Assembly: GCA_029964075.1 (NCBI GenBank)
Contig: CM057142.1
Span: 38,504,392-38,568,391, forward strand
Source: Patiria pectinifera
Lineage: Eukaryota; Echinodermata; Asteroidea; Valvatida; Asterinidae
Reading direction: 5' to 3'
DNA length: 64,000 bases
Part shown: positions 46,971-58,251 of the stretch, in pieces
How positions within the stretch are numbered: position 1 is the stretch's first letter
Layout: each line of letters begins with the position of its first letter
The notes under the pieces: model-generated
Databases searched by the model: none
The model's input: the letters and a program-made list of their open reading frames with translations, nothing else
What the model was told of the DNA's origin: nothing
Position numbers and translations under genes: made by a program

Positions 46971-49143
46971 ACTCACGGCTGCAGAATCGGATGAATGTGA
47001 AAGTTGCTCTCTTCGCGCAATAGTTTTTTGTTTATATTTTCTAGCAATATGAAGTATTTCACTTTAGAATGAGACATCGAACAAACTCCGCCAAGTTATG
47101 GTGTGGAATAATTACTCGACTTTTTATCTTCGGAATATTTTGTGATCCAAGCGTATCTGTTTGTACGTTAGAGGCGCAAAAACAACAGCAGAATGAAAGC
47201 CTTTTTACAATTATGAGCTGGTTTTCCAGACCAATTTCACCAAATGGCCGATTTTATTTCACAGATGCTTTCTATATGCTATGTATCTCCTATTTTCTCG
47301 TAGTCCCGCACTGTTTTCGGTTGGTTTTTTTTTCCTGTTGCACCCTTCTGCCAGCACATTATGTCATAAAACTTATCAAACTGTCTAACTCTTGATATCT
47401 AATGATTAATGTAGGGTCTTATCAAAATTGAATGCATACATTTCAACAATTGGCCGCACAGAAATCATTTAAGTCTTCTAAATAACGATAGTTATACCAA
47501 CTGTAAAACTCAAGTTTGAATCTAAAATAATGTACACGTATGGTAACTTTACCGCAAATCCGTAGAGCTTCCAAAGATGACTGCTGCCGAGGATGTCCAA
47601 GCGATGTGTGCTGGCGTGTTTACATTTTTGAGCCCATTTATAAAGCGCTGCGGCAAAGCTGTTGACACTAGACTGGTGCTCAATTCGTGGCCTTGTCACT
47701 TCATCAATAATGCACTGCGAGTTTCTAGACGCTAAGCCGATTTCCAATAACAACAAAATCAATATCAGTCGATATTTTTGGCATATCTCCGAGCGATTAG
47801 TCTTGACAGATAATGATCCGGATTCATCCGGTTATATCTAGTTCCCCCATCGTAAGGCCTCATACGATATCAGCTGATCTGCTATGTCAACAAATATTGC
47901 ATGGCTTGTATACAAGCCGTGAACGTATAGTAGTACAACTTTAGTTGTGGAGTCGTTAGGTACGGTGGGTGGCCGCAAGGGCCATTTCGATATTGCGGAC
48001 AAAATTTCGCGAGGCTAGAAGTCGCCAACAACCCGAAACAAAAATGTCCATTTTCTAATATACTCGTTGCTTTCTTCTTCTTCAAAAGTTTTCTCAGGGA
48101 TTCTTTTAAAAACGAAATTAAAGCCCTTACAATTATGTGCATCGTTCCTTTCTGATCTTGGAAAGTTGTGGAACTAGGATACAGCTCAGGGTTACATAGG
48201 AGTGTGTTCTCTATGATTTCAGTTTGGTGTCAACAAGATAACAACTGATATATCAAATACACTGTTTAGAAGAAGGCCTAACAGTTGCACTATTCAGGCG
48301 CATGCAAAGAAATTTAGCAACGTAAAAGGATGCCGCATGGATGCCAAACGGATTACCAGCAGCAAATCGTAACATAATCAGTAGATCAATCATTCTGCAA
48401 ATCGTTACTCAAATAATTAATATTCGGGGCATCATTGTTTCAGATTTCTCTTATCTAAACGTAGGTGTTAAGGCCTACTGAATCTTCCTGAAATGCAACG
48501 GGTACCGTTTATAAGTTAACTTCATGGATGCCTGCCTCCAAAGACCGCAGTTCTTGGGGAGAGGAGGTATTTAAGCATTGTTTTAGATGCGACACTGAAC
48601 TATCGAGTGTCGGAATTTTGTGCGATTCACCCTATTATGATGTCACACAATGTAAATGAAAAGCTAACAAAATGCAAGTCATGGACCAATAAGAACCGTT
48701 TTGTGCACATTGTGTTTTATTTACTCGGCGACCTTTGTACTGTACAAACGTGCAAGATTTCACCAGTTCAGGGCGGTTTATTATTTACAACGTCGCAATA
48801 TAGACCAGCTTTTGTCTCCAATCTCTCCCTATTTTCGTGGGAAATATATATTTCACAGCCCGTGGGTTTGAGCTTGCTTCACTCTCTTCTAGCAACGTTT
48901 GTCGGTTCTTTCAGACACTAAATCATGTTCGTGTTTTAGTAGCTATCCGCGTTTTTTCGAAAGATGTTGCACTTTGATTTTAAACCTCTATTCCAATACA
49001 CTAGCGTTGCACCGCTTATGAATGACCAAAAATATTTGCCACGTATATCATCATCATTACTATATCTGCAAAACAGCATTATTATATGACAGAGGCAATT
49101 TAAATATTGTAAGATAGAGGCTCTGTGTGGGGGAGATGTGAAG
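46971..49143. other. Gene-poor stretch with two unexplained open frames
   Basis: Two open frames of about 100 codons (47069-47395 and 48607-48921, plus strand) resemble nothing I know. On the minus strand 47552-47849 is open without an in-frame ATG; it codes a hydrophobic run LILILLLLEIGLAS followed by about 60 mixed residues and a GTAAAG donor-like site. It might be an exon of a secreted protein, but there is no upstream or downstream exon to support it. Confidence 0.35.
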
Positions 49144-49434
49144 TTTTTTTTCGGGTTTTGCCCTTCTTCGATGATATAGCACACACACTCAGTACACTGT
49201 GAGAGCCGTCACAGCCTGCGAGAAGAAATCACAAGCTAGCTCAAGCGGGAGCCGAACCCACGATCTCTTGTTTACCAGCACAGATGTTTTACCAAGCTTC
49301 TTTCATGGGTGTGCTTTCAACCTCGAGACAATAGTATAGAGAGCTGCTAGTGGGAGCGTTCTGCTCGAAACCATGAGGACGAGGTTGGATGCCTTACCAT
49401 GATATTATATCGATGAAGGGCAAAACCCTAAATT
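49144..49434. mobile_element. TIR element carrying a tRNA-like B box
   Basis: The left end TTTCGGGTTTTGCCCTTC and right end GAAGGGCAAAACCCTAAA are inverted copies. Inside, on the minus strand, GGTTCGGCTCC near 49250 resembles a Pol III B box, with GGTAAAACATCTGTGCTGG upstream as in a degenerate tRNA. A 68-bp piece at 49319-49386 has F2-like ends (AACCTCG and CGAGGTT). Non-coding. Confidence 0.5.
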
Positions 49435-50126
49435 TAAAGAATTGTGACCTCTTCTTGCTTGTTTTTAGTCCAGGGAAAATCTACAATGCTTCCACTTAAT
49501 GCAGCAAATAACAACACTGGCCAAGAAAAATACACCATGATTCGCAGGGCGCGATATGAACTTTCACATGTATTTGTTTTGCATTATGGGCTAAAAATTA
49601 TCCATCATGATAAGGATACATCAATGATCCAGCATTTTGTAAAGGAATCATAACTATTTAGTCATTGTTTAATTTCTATAATCGTTCGTGAATGAAAACA
49701 GTTTGCCAGTCTTATCATGAGGTCCAATCACACACTGTTTTCCCAATATTACAGTCCAAAACTCCGAAAAAAATTGAAATCGTTTACTCGAATGCAACTC
49801 CTTAACTGACATATTTGGGAGTTGATATTTCTTGTGATTTGTGAAATTTTACTGACTTTTGTTTTGAAATATGGTAAATCCATTTTTTTTTACTAAAAAG
49901 AAACTTATGAAAAGCTTTGGCAGTCCTCTTAGAGATTTTTCAGTTTTCTTCAGATGATAGTAAAGGTCTCAAGTTTGGCTCTTATCAATGAGAAATTGAA
50001 TACAATTTTTTTTTTTTAAAGATGCAAATGTATTTAGTATCTGAATTCCTCTATGCATTTTTTAAACAGGAAATTGTTAATCAGTCATAACTTTAGTTGT
50101 ACAGTAGTGTTAACCTTAATCCACTA

Positions 50127-50427
50127 GGCCCTTTTTGCTAGGAAGCATCCTCGATCCTCCAAAATCCTCCAACATTTTGCATTTAGCGCCTCAATCCTTC
50201 AAAATCATCAGACAGTCCAGCCTCTCAAAATGTATTCATCCTCAATCCTCCAAAATCCTCCTCTTCCAACACCATTCATCATCAATCCTCCCAAATCATC
50301 ATGTGCTTAAACACCATTCATCCTCAATCCTCCAAAATCCCCCTCCTCTTCAAACACCATTCATCCTCATTCCTCCAAAATCCTCCAAAACTACCAGGAG
50401 GATTTTGGAGGATTGAGGAGGGTGCAG
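50127..50427. repeat. CAATCCTCCAAAATCCTCC repeat
   Basis: Multiple imperfect copies of TCAATCCTCCAAAATCC with CACCATTCATCC spacers, ending in the inverted motif GGAGGATTTTGGAGGATTGA. It is related in motif to the elements at 9363 and 61157 but arranged more like a tandem repeat. The open frame through it is low complexity and not taken as a gene. Confidence 0.7.
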
Positions 50428-50460
50428 CTTCAGTTGTGAAATCAGGAGTCCCATTTTGTA

Positions 50461-50466
50461 TTTATT
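50461..50466 (-). terminator. Candidate polyadenylation signal for MRPL49
   Basis: TTTATT on the plus strand reads AATAAA on the minus strand, about 414 bp past the MRPL49 stop codon. It is the first canonical signal noticed downstream; the true cleavage site is unknown. Confidence 0.25.
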
Positions 50467-50879
50467 TAATTAACATTATAAAAAAGAATACCACAAGAAT
50501 TGCAAAATGTGGACAATGTGAAGGTTTTTCTAGACACCACCTGCAATTTAGACAGTTACATAAAGGTAGAGTTTTGGGCAGACATGTGTAGTCTCCAGAA
50601 CAACCTGTACATATGTGTTTGTATCAGGCCTGGCTTGTATCCAATCGTGCCTTCCTTTTTTCGGCAACTCAATATCTACCCCTGTTTTGTTCTACTTCAG
50701 AGATCACAGCCAGAACAGACACTCAAAGATGAGATTTAGGCTGAAAATCATTTCTTAGGCAATGTCTTGCAGTCTGGGAACCAGACCAAGATGGCTGCCA
50801 TACATATGGAAGTAACAGCAATCAGGGGCCATGCTTGCAAGCTTGTCAACCATGCACAGTCTCCAGTCTCTCCCTCTTC

Positions 50880-53039
50880 TCAGAATCCCTTCTCCACAAG
50901 CCACTGCTTGACCTCGTCCCGGAACATGCCCTTAAAGTGCACCCATCGGCCAAACTCACTCACTCTCATGGGCAGGGTACAGCCTTCTAAACTTTCAAGG
51001 TGTGTCTTGAGCTCCTCTGCCAAAGCCTAGGAGTCAGAAAAGAAGCCGACAGTATTTGTATTAAACAATGAAAGGTTTGCGGAAACATCATGTGCGAATA
51101 ATTTCTCAACTAAGAGAATGGTTCTGAAAAGAACCAGAGGTATAAACTCGACGTTCCGGTCAGTATGGTGTTTCCGCAAATCTTTCATTATTTAGTATCG
51201 CCACCATGCAAAGCCTCAAATCTTACTTAGTATTTGTATTTTGAATAAAAATATACTGCAAAGTATTGAACTACTTTGTAAGTATTCGCCTACCCACGAT
51301 CTACTGCATGGTGTACTTTGTTATATTATTCACTTATCCAAGAACTATACATGTGTCTTCATGATGTTTCAGTGTCCCAATGAATAATCAATACAAAATC
51401 TGACACAAGTAGAGATTCTACACTGAAGAAACTAAACATGTCCAGATCATGATATCTGAATCTACCGCAGTTTACCATGAAGGTCAAAGATTTTTGACAA
51501 ATAAGTCTTAAAAATTATCAATACAAAAATGATCAATAATTCTGCAGTTTCTGCAGAAATTTCCAGACACTACAGAGATGTCGTCATCGTCATTTTGAGC
51601 TCAGACTTGGAGGTCCTAACTCTGAAGCACTTTTATTTTGAGAATGCCAGACAGTAAACTCACCCAAATATCACCCTCTATGTTCTTGATGACGGTCAGC
51701 TGTTGGGTGTTGCCGAACTTCAGTTTCAGGTAGACTGGTACGCTGTGATATCGCGTCCTTCGCACTGTGTACGGTGTGCCTGGAACAGCTCCTGTGCAAA
51801 CACCACATGCCACAATGTTATCTCCAAAGCTTCTTATAAACATAGGGTTGTAAATAACAACCATTAATTGATTAGTTTTAAGTAATTACAAGTAAATTCC
51901 CTGTCATATCGCAAGTCATGTGACAAGGTATCAGTAGGCATACTGCCTAGCGCTTGTCTGCGTGTCTACAACTTTAATACTGGCACATGGCGGGGGAATA
52001 TTTCGCTGGCTATCACTAGGTCTCATAAGCACCCAGTAATATGTATTTCAACTTCAACTGCAGTTGTGGGATGATCGTGCACAGTTATTTGTTACCATTA
52101 TGTTAATCTTCAACGACGAGTTCGCTTTGCTGGCCACCCTCCTGCCACCGTGCTGTAAACCAGGTCATATGTATTATGTTGGAGACTTCCATGCCTTAAT
52201 AGAGGACGAAGACCTTTCAACTACATTGATGTGATTGGCAGAGACACCCAACGTGAAGTTGAAGACCTTCCGTACATAATGTGGGATAAAGACACCTGGC
52301 GTGGCATTGTGAACGAGATCTCGGTTGCGACCGCTAGATAATGACGATGATGTTAATCTTACATGCAAGATTATGAATGTCTCATCTCCTAGACCTAACC
52401 CGTAGAAAAGGGAATTGGGAAATTCTACTTAAAAAGTCATTTATGAAAAAGACTTTTAGGATACCTTTGGGTGGAGCCCAGCCTGAGGGTGTAGGGTATT
52501 TCTCATGAGCCGGGGGAGTAGGGGGCTCTAACGATGGAATCAACCTCTCCACATATTTGAAGTCTTCTTTGGACTCAATATACTCTGTTCTTGCATCTTC
52601 CTCCCTTACCAAGTCCTTCGGGTGGTAAAAATTTGGTGGAAAGGAGTCCAGTCTGGGACAGCTTGTAGAGATGCTCCTTTTTAGGAGTGAGTGGATACAA
52701 GGACGTGCTGTCTGCAAATTTTATGAGAAAGTTGAATATACAGTTAATGGACATCTTTCAAGAAAAAAATGCAATGCTTTAAATCAACAGGCAAAATTTC
52801 AAAATTCAAGAATCAATGGTCGAGCATGAACATGTTATAAATGCAAGTCCAGTAGTACATCTTGGCGGCGAATTGGCCGAATCTGTTCGTTGCTCTAGGT
52901 ACTCTAGTGATCATTCAGTCTCAGAATAGTTTTGCTTGACCGAACAACTCAGATTTTCTTAACACCCAATTCTTAATTTTTGGGGCCTTCCATTAATAAA
53001 TAGTAATGAAAATAATCCTTGTTTTACCAGCCGTGCCAT
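50880..53039 (-). CDS. MRPL49: Mitochondrial ribosomal protein L49
   Basis: Minus-strand exons 52465-52711, 51664-51791 and 50880-51026 are well supported; a 12-nt initiator exon at 53028-53039 is inferred, giving 177 residues (human protein 166). It is a subunit of the large mitochondrial ribosomal particle. Family blocks are clear: YVERLIPSLEPPTPPAHEKYPTPSGW in the first large exon (split here only by the length rule: YVERLIPSLEPPTP, then HEKYPTPSGWAPP), then PVYLKLKFGNTQQLTVIKN and IEGDIW, and finally the C-terminal GRWVHFKGMFRDEVKQWLVE ending in KGF. The N terminus, with Arg, Lys and Ser around LLKRSISTSC, fits a mitochondrial targeting peptide. All introns are GT-AG and junction phases agree. 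The large exon starts at an in-frame AG acceptor (TTTGCAG|ACA), not at an ATG, which is why a separate start exon is needed. Confidence 0.9.
53028..53039 (-). CDS. MRPL49: Inferred initiator micro-exon of MRPL49
   Basis: Reads ATGGCACGGCTG then GTAAAA on the minus strand: Met-Ala-Arg-Leu and a donor. The start context (AAC before ATG, G after) is strong, and the phase-0 donor fits the phase-0 acceptor at 52712. It is the nearest upstream ATG that satisfies all of this. Not proven without transcript data. Confidence 0.5.
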
Positions 53040-53173
53040 GTTATGTTAGTGAACGAGACAGCACCACACCGGATTTACAAATGCGATACCGAAATTGAAA
53101 TTCCTAGTTTTGGTGCACCAAATTTACAAATCCGTTGATTCTGCTGCAACAGGACTACCTCTGATCAAAACAT

Positions 53174-53622
53174 AGCCCCATAAATGTGGCCAATTTACTG
53201 GACTACCTCCGTAAATATAGGCCACACTGCCACCATGTACAAAAACATGTCGAACTTTGTCAAATTTTGATTTTCACATTTTAGGCTTAGTTTGTAGGGT
53301 GTTTTTCTTTGGAAGCATACTCACCCTCTTTATAGGCCAATCAGAAAGTGCTGCCTTTTTCAGATGTCTAATTTTCGTGAAATTTCATGTTGAAATTTTG
53401 AAACGCAAATGTGTGCAAACGAATCTGGAAATTTCTGAAAAAGGCAGCACTTTCTGATTAGCCTACACAGAGGGTGAGTATGCTTCTAAAGGGGAAAAAA
53501 CTGCAAACTAAGCTTAAATGTGAAAATCAAAATTTGACAAAGTTCGACATGTTTTTGTACATGTGGAAGTGTGGCCTTTATTTACGGAGGTAGTCCAGTA
53601 AATTGGCCACATTTATGGGGCT
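53174..53622. mobile_element. Palindromic element P, copy 1
   Basis: The left end AGCCCCATAAATGTGGCC and right end GGCCACATTTATGGGGCT are perfect complements, and the arms pair for about 200 bp (for example TGTACAAAAACATGTCGA with its complement, and AGCATACTCACCCTCT with AGAGGGTGAGTATGCT). A second, incomplete copy lies at 59634-60040. It starts about 130 bp upstream of the inferred MRPL49 initiator exon. Non-coding. Confidence 0.85.
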
Positions 53623-55554
53623 GTCGAGCGCAATTTGAGTCCTCCGCGCAAGTTTAAACTTGCACGCGTAAGTTTAAACCTGCGCGCACGCAAGTTTAAA
53701 CTTGTGCGTGCATTACTTTCCTTGCTACAAATTGTGCACGCAAGTTTAAACTTGCGAGCTACATAGATTTTTCCCATGCATGCAAAGCCGCCAAACTAAT
53801 TTTTTTCCTGGTAAACTCATGCAGATATGTAACATTATTTTTAAAAGCAGATTTTTCTCCAATTAATAGCACCATTGTGCTTCGTGAGACAATGCCTTAA
53901 TGCCTTTTTTTAAACACTTTATTTACAGTATTATGCTAATGAGGTTGACTGTGTGGGTTCAGAGATATATATGCGAACAATTTATGCACTTTCATGATGT
54001 GTATTATTGTTTATGGCTCATTAGGATTTTTGTTAAATAAACAACATATTTATTCATTAATTCGAATTAATTAATTAAATTAATAAATTAAATTAATTAA
54101 TTAAATCATTAATAAATTTATTTACTTTTTAAAATAATTACCATTTTATATGCATAGCGTTTTTAAGTTAAAGCAAGTAAAAATTAACATTAATTATTGA
54201 GCCTGCAAGTAAAATAATTGTTTAAAGTAATAAATTAAATTAATTAATTAAATTAGTAATGAGTTCATTAATTTTTTTTTTTCAAATTATGCATTTTTTG
54301 AAGTGTACACAGCGCTCGAAATGTTATGCAAAGTATTTTTAAAAGGCAGTGGATATTTTGCCGGAGACGGCAAACCTTCAGTAAACGTTAGTTTGCCGGA
54401 TATGCACTGAACATGCGCAGTTACTGTTTTTTTGTACTTAAACATTTTCCGGTGACAAATTTTAGTCTGGCTCCATGCCAATATTATCGTTGTATTTTTG
54501 TATTTACAAGACGGGAATCAGACCATTTTATAATTTCGGACTTTATTTCCCTTTAAAAAAAACCTTAAAATTGTGGCGGGGATCAGGATTCGAACTTGGG
54601 ACATCCCACTCATTAGAGCCATTGCTTAACCACTGCACCATCTGTGCTACACAACTTTGGTGGGAATTTAATACATGTTATAATTCAGCCCTATCTTAAA
54701 GAGTACAGCGCCCTCTGTTGGTATGGATTGCCGCCGGCAAACCTTTAGTAAACGTTAGGTTGCCGGCGTTACCTCCGGCAAAATATACACTACCGGTACC
54801 TTTTTAAAAACAAAATGAAATATTGTTCTGTCCAATTTATTAATTGCAAAATTAATAAATTAGTATTTTTTTAAAAATAAGTACTTTTTTAATTGTACAG
54901 TACATGTGATATAATTTAAAGCATTAAAAAAATTAACCATGATTACTATATCGTCAAAAATCTTGAACAATTGGGATGATATTCATTCTTTTAAGTTAAC
55001 AACGGGTTACCCCTAGGAAATTATGATTTATTTACATTTAAGAATATAAATAAAATGCTGATTAGTTTTACATATGAAAGGCAAAAAACTTTGAAGTTTG
55101 TCTCCATTATATTTTCGAACAACTTCAGTACCATTCTCTCTCCAAGCAATCACCGTGCTTATTGATTGCTTGCCTGGTCCCCTTTCTGCCCCCGCCCCCT
55201 AAAAACATGAAAAAACTTCTCTGTGATGCACTGCTAAATGATTTTTTCTCAATGTTTTTTTTCATTGACGCTTATTGAATTCCACTTTTTATTTATTTCT
55301 TTGTTCATTAATTTATTCCATTATTTATTAATTTATTTCTCCATGTAGGCCTACTTGTCATTTATTTTTCTTCATCAATGAAAATCCCGCCCGCAAGGTT
55401 CTCAAATTGCGATCGCCTTTGCGCAAGTTGTAACGTGCGCACGCAAATTAAAATTGCGCGGTGTAATTTGCGTGCTTCGGGAGTCCCTCGCGCAAGTTTA
55501 AACTTGCCTGCACAAGTTTAAACTTGCGCGGGGGACTCAAATTGCGCTCGACAG
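53621..55554 (+). mobile_element. Palindrome-armed element G, long copy
   Basis: 1.93 kb between CTGTCGAGCGCAATTTGAGT and ACTCAAATTGCGCTCGACAG. Both ends contain clusters of the palindrome CGCAAGTTTAAACTTGCG and its variants, separated by GCGC runs. The interior is extremely AT-rich, with TTAATTAATTAAAT runs near 54060 and 54240, and contains a tRNA-like stretch at 54571-54653. The other end-proximal block (55385-55554) is matched in reverse at 58254-58430. No transposase; low-complexity Arg/Leu/Lys frames over the palindromes are not genes. Confidence 0.8.
54571..54653 (-). ncRNA. tRNA-like sequence inside element G
   Basis: On the minus strand GATGGTGCAGTGGTTAAGCA resembles a Pol III A box (TGGTGCAGTGG) and GTTCGAATCC a B box, spaced as in a tRNA, followed by TGATCCCCGCCAC. 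It is not a clean tRNA cloverleaf and has no discernible intact acceptor stem, so it is likely a SINE head or tRNA relic rather than a working gene. Confidence 0.45.
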
Positions 55555-56056
55555 GGTAATCCTTACTTAGTTTTAGGACACCTCTAGGCTCTAGTAATAA
55601 GCTGAAAAATTTCAAGCTAAGTCATGCCATTACATAAGTCCATTTATTCACGATATTCTTGTTATTCGTACACAACCAGAAGTATACTTACACTCGAAAC
55701 TGTTCGCAATTTTATGGAGTTTTTGATGATTAAAAACGAGAGCACCGTTGCCCTCGTGGAGAGCGCCATCTTTAAAAGTTTTCGGACTTCGCCTCTTGGT
55801 GGCGCGCTATATCATTATTGTCACGTAAAAAAAGCGCTGCGCCGCGCCGCCGGCTGATCGTGTTTTCTATGGAAAATTGAGGAAACACAGTTCTGACAGG
55901 TAAAGTAAGAAAAAGAATGTTTCATCCTGACGCCACTTTTTTCATCCGCGTAGCCGACAACAGGGTAGTTGGTTTGGACTTACAATTTTTTCAGCAACTC
56001 CCATTCATTTTGTGTTGCTTCGTTGTAACATGTTCGTTCTCTAGCTATTAATACTG
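55555..56056. other. Unassigned spacer
   Basis: About 0.5 kb between elements G and M. No exon recognised; the open frame 55624-55857 has no known resemblance. A CpG-rich patch AAAGCGCTGCGCCGCGCCGC occurs near 55831. Confidence 0.45.
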
Positions 56057-56876
56057 TTGTGCCCATTCTTGAAAATCACGCATTCTCGAAAATGGGCAGG
56101 CACATTTTCGAGAATGTGCAACTGGATCCTTGCTCAATCTTGGCAAAAAAATAACTCTTCCAGATTGAGCGCACATTCTCGAGAATGCGCGACAAGATAA
56201 CGGTCTTGTCGATGCCGAGCACCGGCTGCGCTTGGCAAGTCTAGCTGAATCCTCGTTCACTGATTCTTAATAATTACACTGTTGCAACGCAAGGCGCTGA
56301 AAGGTAGCGTCAGTATCACACTGGGAGGAAGGTACACTTATCATAATTTATGCCTACGTCACCAAGTTGATGAGCAGGTCGTGTGACGTCAGTAGAACAT
56401 GAATTATGCAGATCCGTGCCAACGGCCGCGCCGACGCATGCAAACGATAGCCTAGCAATACTTGTATTCTGTGTCAATTTCGTCGTTGTTCGAATTGGAA
56501 TTCCCCCAAGCAGTCAGAATGATGCACAATAAATTGCTCTTTTTTGACGAAACCGATATTTAGGGTCATTGCGTTTTAAATGGTGATATTATTTGAACGG
56601 ACTGAGCAATTTCAGTATTTTTTTATCTAAGAAAAAAATAATTCTGGAATAGCTAGGTTTTCCAGTCATTTATACTGATTTTGGTGCTACACATACTTTT
56701 TTTTTTTTAAATATGAAATATATTTTTGGAGGTTTGGGTTCGGCTCTTTTTTTTTAACTCACCCTAAATAAATGAAACGAGAACTGTTTTACACTCAAGG
56801 CTGCTGCCAGGCTTCTGCACAGTTTTCAGGAGAACCCTGATCTCAGTCCACGACGCGACGCGGCGCTAGTATTTGC

Positions 56877-57315
56877 CGCGCGCGTAATTTTTATTCCTAG
56901 GAGGGTTAGGGGCAATTCATGAATAATTCATGTTTATCCACGAGAACGGACAATGATATCAACAGCATTGTGTTAGTTACTCAACTAGTTACAATCATCC
57001 TAGAGCGCGCTACGCGCGCTCTAGGATCTTTGGTTACAATACATTAAAGCATTTTAAAGAACGGCTATCGTCGAGCTACAGTAGCCTAGTGGATAGCGAG
57101 ATGAGCTATGGATACAAAGATCCCTGGTTCGAATCCACGTCGTCGCTGCTCATTTTCATCAGCTATTTTTCTTCTCCAGATTTATCACTGAGATAATTTC
57201 AAATTAAGGGGAAAATAGAATGAGAACCTAAGTCTTGCAATGATTCAAAGGAAAAACTGCATTATTCATGACATTGCCCCTAACCCTCCTAGGAAAAAAA
57301 TTACGCTTGCCGCGC
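56877..57315 (+). mobile_element. Inner TIR element with tRNA-like module, copy 2
   Basis: The ends GCGCGCGTAATTTTTATTCC and a right end of the form GGAAAAAAATTACGCTTGCC are inverted, followed inward by TAGGAGGGTTAGGGGCAAT and its complement. The interior carries A box TAGCCTAGTGG (57082-57092) and B box GGTTCGAATCC (57126-57136), 33 bases apart, and the same tail as the copy at 39650. So a Pol III-type module is embedded in a DNA-transposon-like shell. Confidence 0.7.
57001..57033. repeat. Perfect GC-rich hairpin
   Basis: TCCTAGAGCGCGC and GCGCGCTCTAGGA pair perfectly around a TAC loop. The copy of the surrounding element at 39650 lacks it, and GTTACAA flanks it on both sides (near 56987 and 57034), so it looks like a small insertion with a 7-bp duplication. 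Confidence 0.6.
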
Positions 57316-58251
57316 ATTGTTGAAGCACGTGTTCACAACATGCAGCTAGCTACTACAATCATCCGGGACGCCATGTGCATACGTACTGCATAATTCATAT
57401 TTTCACAGTGATGCCAATGACCTCCGTAGCGAAATGGTAACGTAAGCATATATTATGATAAGTGTACCTTCCTCCCAGTGTGATACTGACGCTACCTAGT
57501 AGAGTGGATATGAAAAGTGTACGCGTATTGGGGGAGGGGACCAGGGGAAAAAATAAGAAGAAAGAATTCAGATTTTTGGGATAATAAAAGAGGGGGGGGG
57601 GGCGTAAGAATGAAGAATGTGAAGAATGAGAATGAATGCTGCGACATCCCATAGTGCTAATGCTATTTCCCATTTAAATTGCCACCAATTTATTGTTCAC
57701 ACCCCACCATAACGTCGCAGAGCTGGATTCTATCTAGTCAAAAGAGCAATTTTGGCAGCTTCTGGACATCGTTTTTTTTTCGTGGCACGCATATGATACA
57801 TACAGGGACTTGTACTTGTCTAGCCTAAACAAAGCACTTCCCAGACTAGTTCCCAGTCCTCCGTTATTACAAAACTTCCCATAAGTAGGCAGGAAAAAGC
57901 AATAAAACAGGTTTAATTTGATTCAAATTATCGTAGTTATACGAGTACAGAAGCATGGAACATTTTCTTTCCTCTTTATATGAATTGTTTCCCTTTTAAC
58001 CGCTATACAATTCATTTAACATAAATATGTCGTGCAATGTTTGTTAAGATTGGGCAAAATTCATAAATTGTGCACGTGGTATTCCCACCCAATCTTAAGA
58101 ATGAGCGCTCATTTTCAAGAATGAGCGCTCATTTTCAAGAATGGGCGCTCATTCTTAAGAATGAGCGCTCATTTTCGAGAATGCGTGATTTTCAAGAATG
58201 GGCACAACAATTCCATTAAACTGACTATCTAGTACGTCACTGACAGTGACA

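Larger units (their letters stand above)
56302..57497. mobile_element. Nested TIR element with AGGTAGCGTCAG ends
   Basis: AGGTAGCGTCAGTATCACAC at the left and GTGTGATACTGACGCTACCT at the right are exact complements, and the match continues about 20 bases further in (TGGGAGGAAGGTACACTTAT). It lies inside element M. An inner TIR element occupies 56877-57315. No coding capacity seen. Confidence 0.8.
56057..58207. mobile_element. Element M, outer shell of a nested set
   Basis: The left end TTGTGCCCATTCTTGAAAAT, continuing into CACGCATTCTCGAAAATG, is mirrored at the right, ending ATTTTCAAGAATGGGCACAA. Inside the right end the motif GAATGAGCGCTCATT is repeated about four times (58098-58175). It encloses a 1,196-bp TIR element (56302-57497), which in turn encloses one with a tRNA-like module (56877-57315). 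Non-coding. Confidence 0.75.

Noticed and set aside
50135..50591. Pro/Ser/Ile-rich frames of about 95 codons
   Set aside because: Low-complexity translation of the CAATCCTCC repeat.
57040..57170. Genuine tRNA gene
   Set aside because: A and B boxes are good, but no acceptor stem closes and the sequence recurs with its tail at 39650, so it is a repeat.
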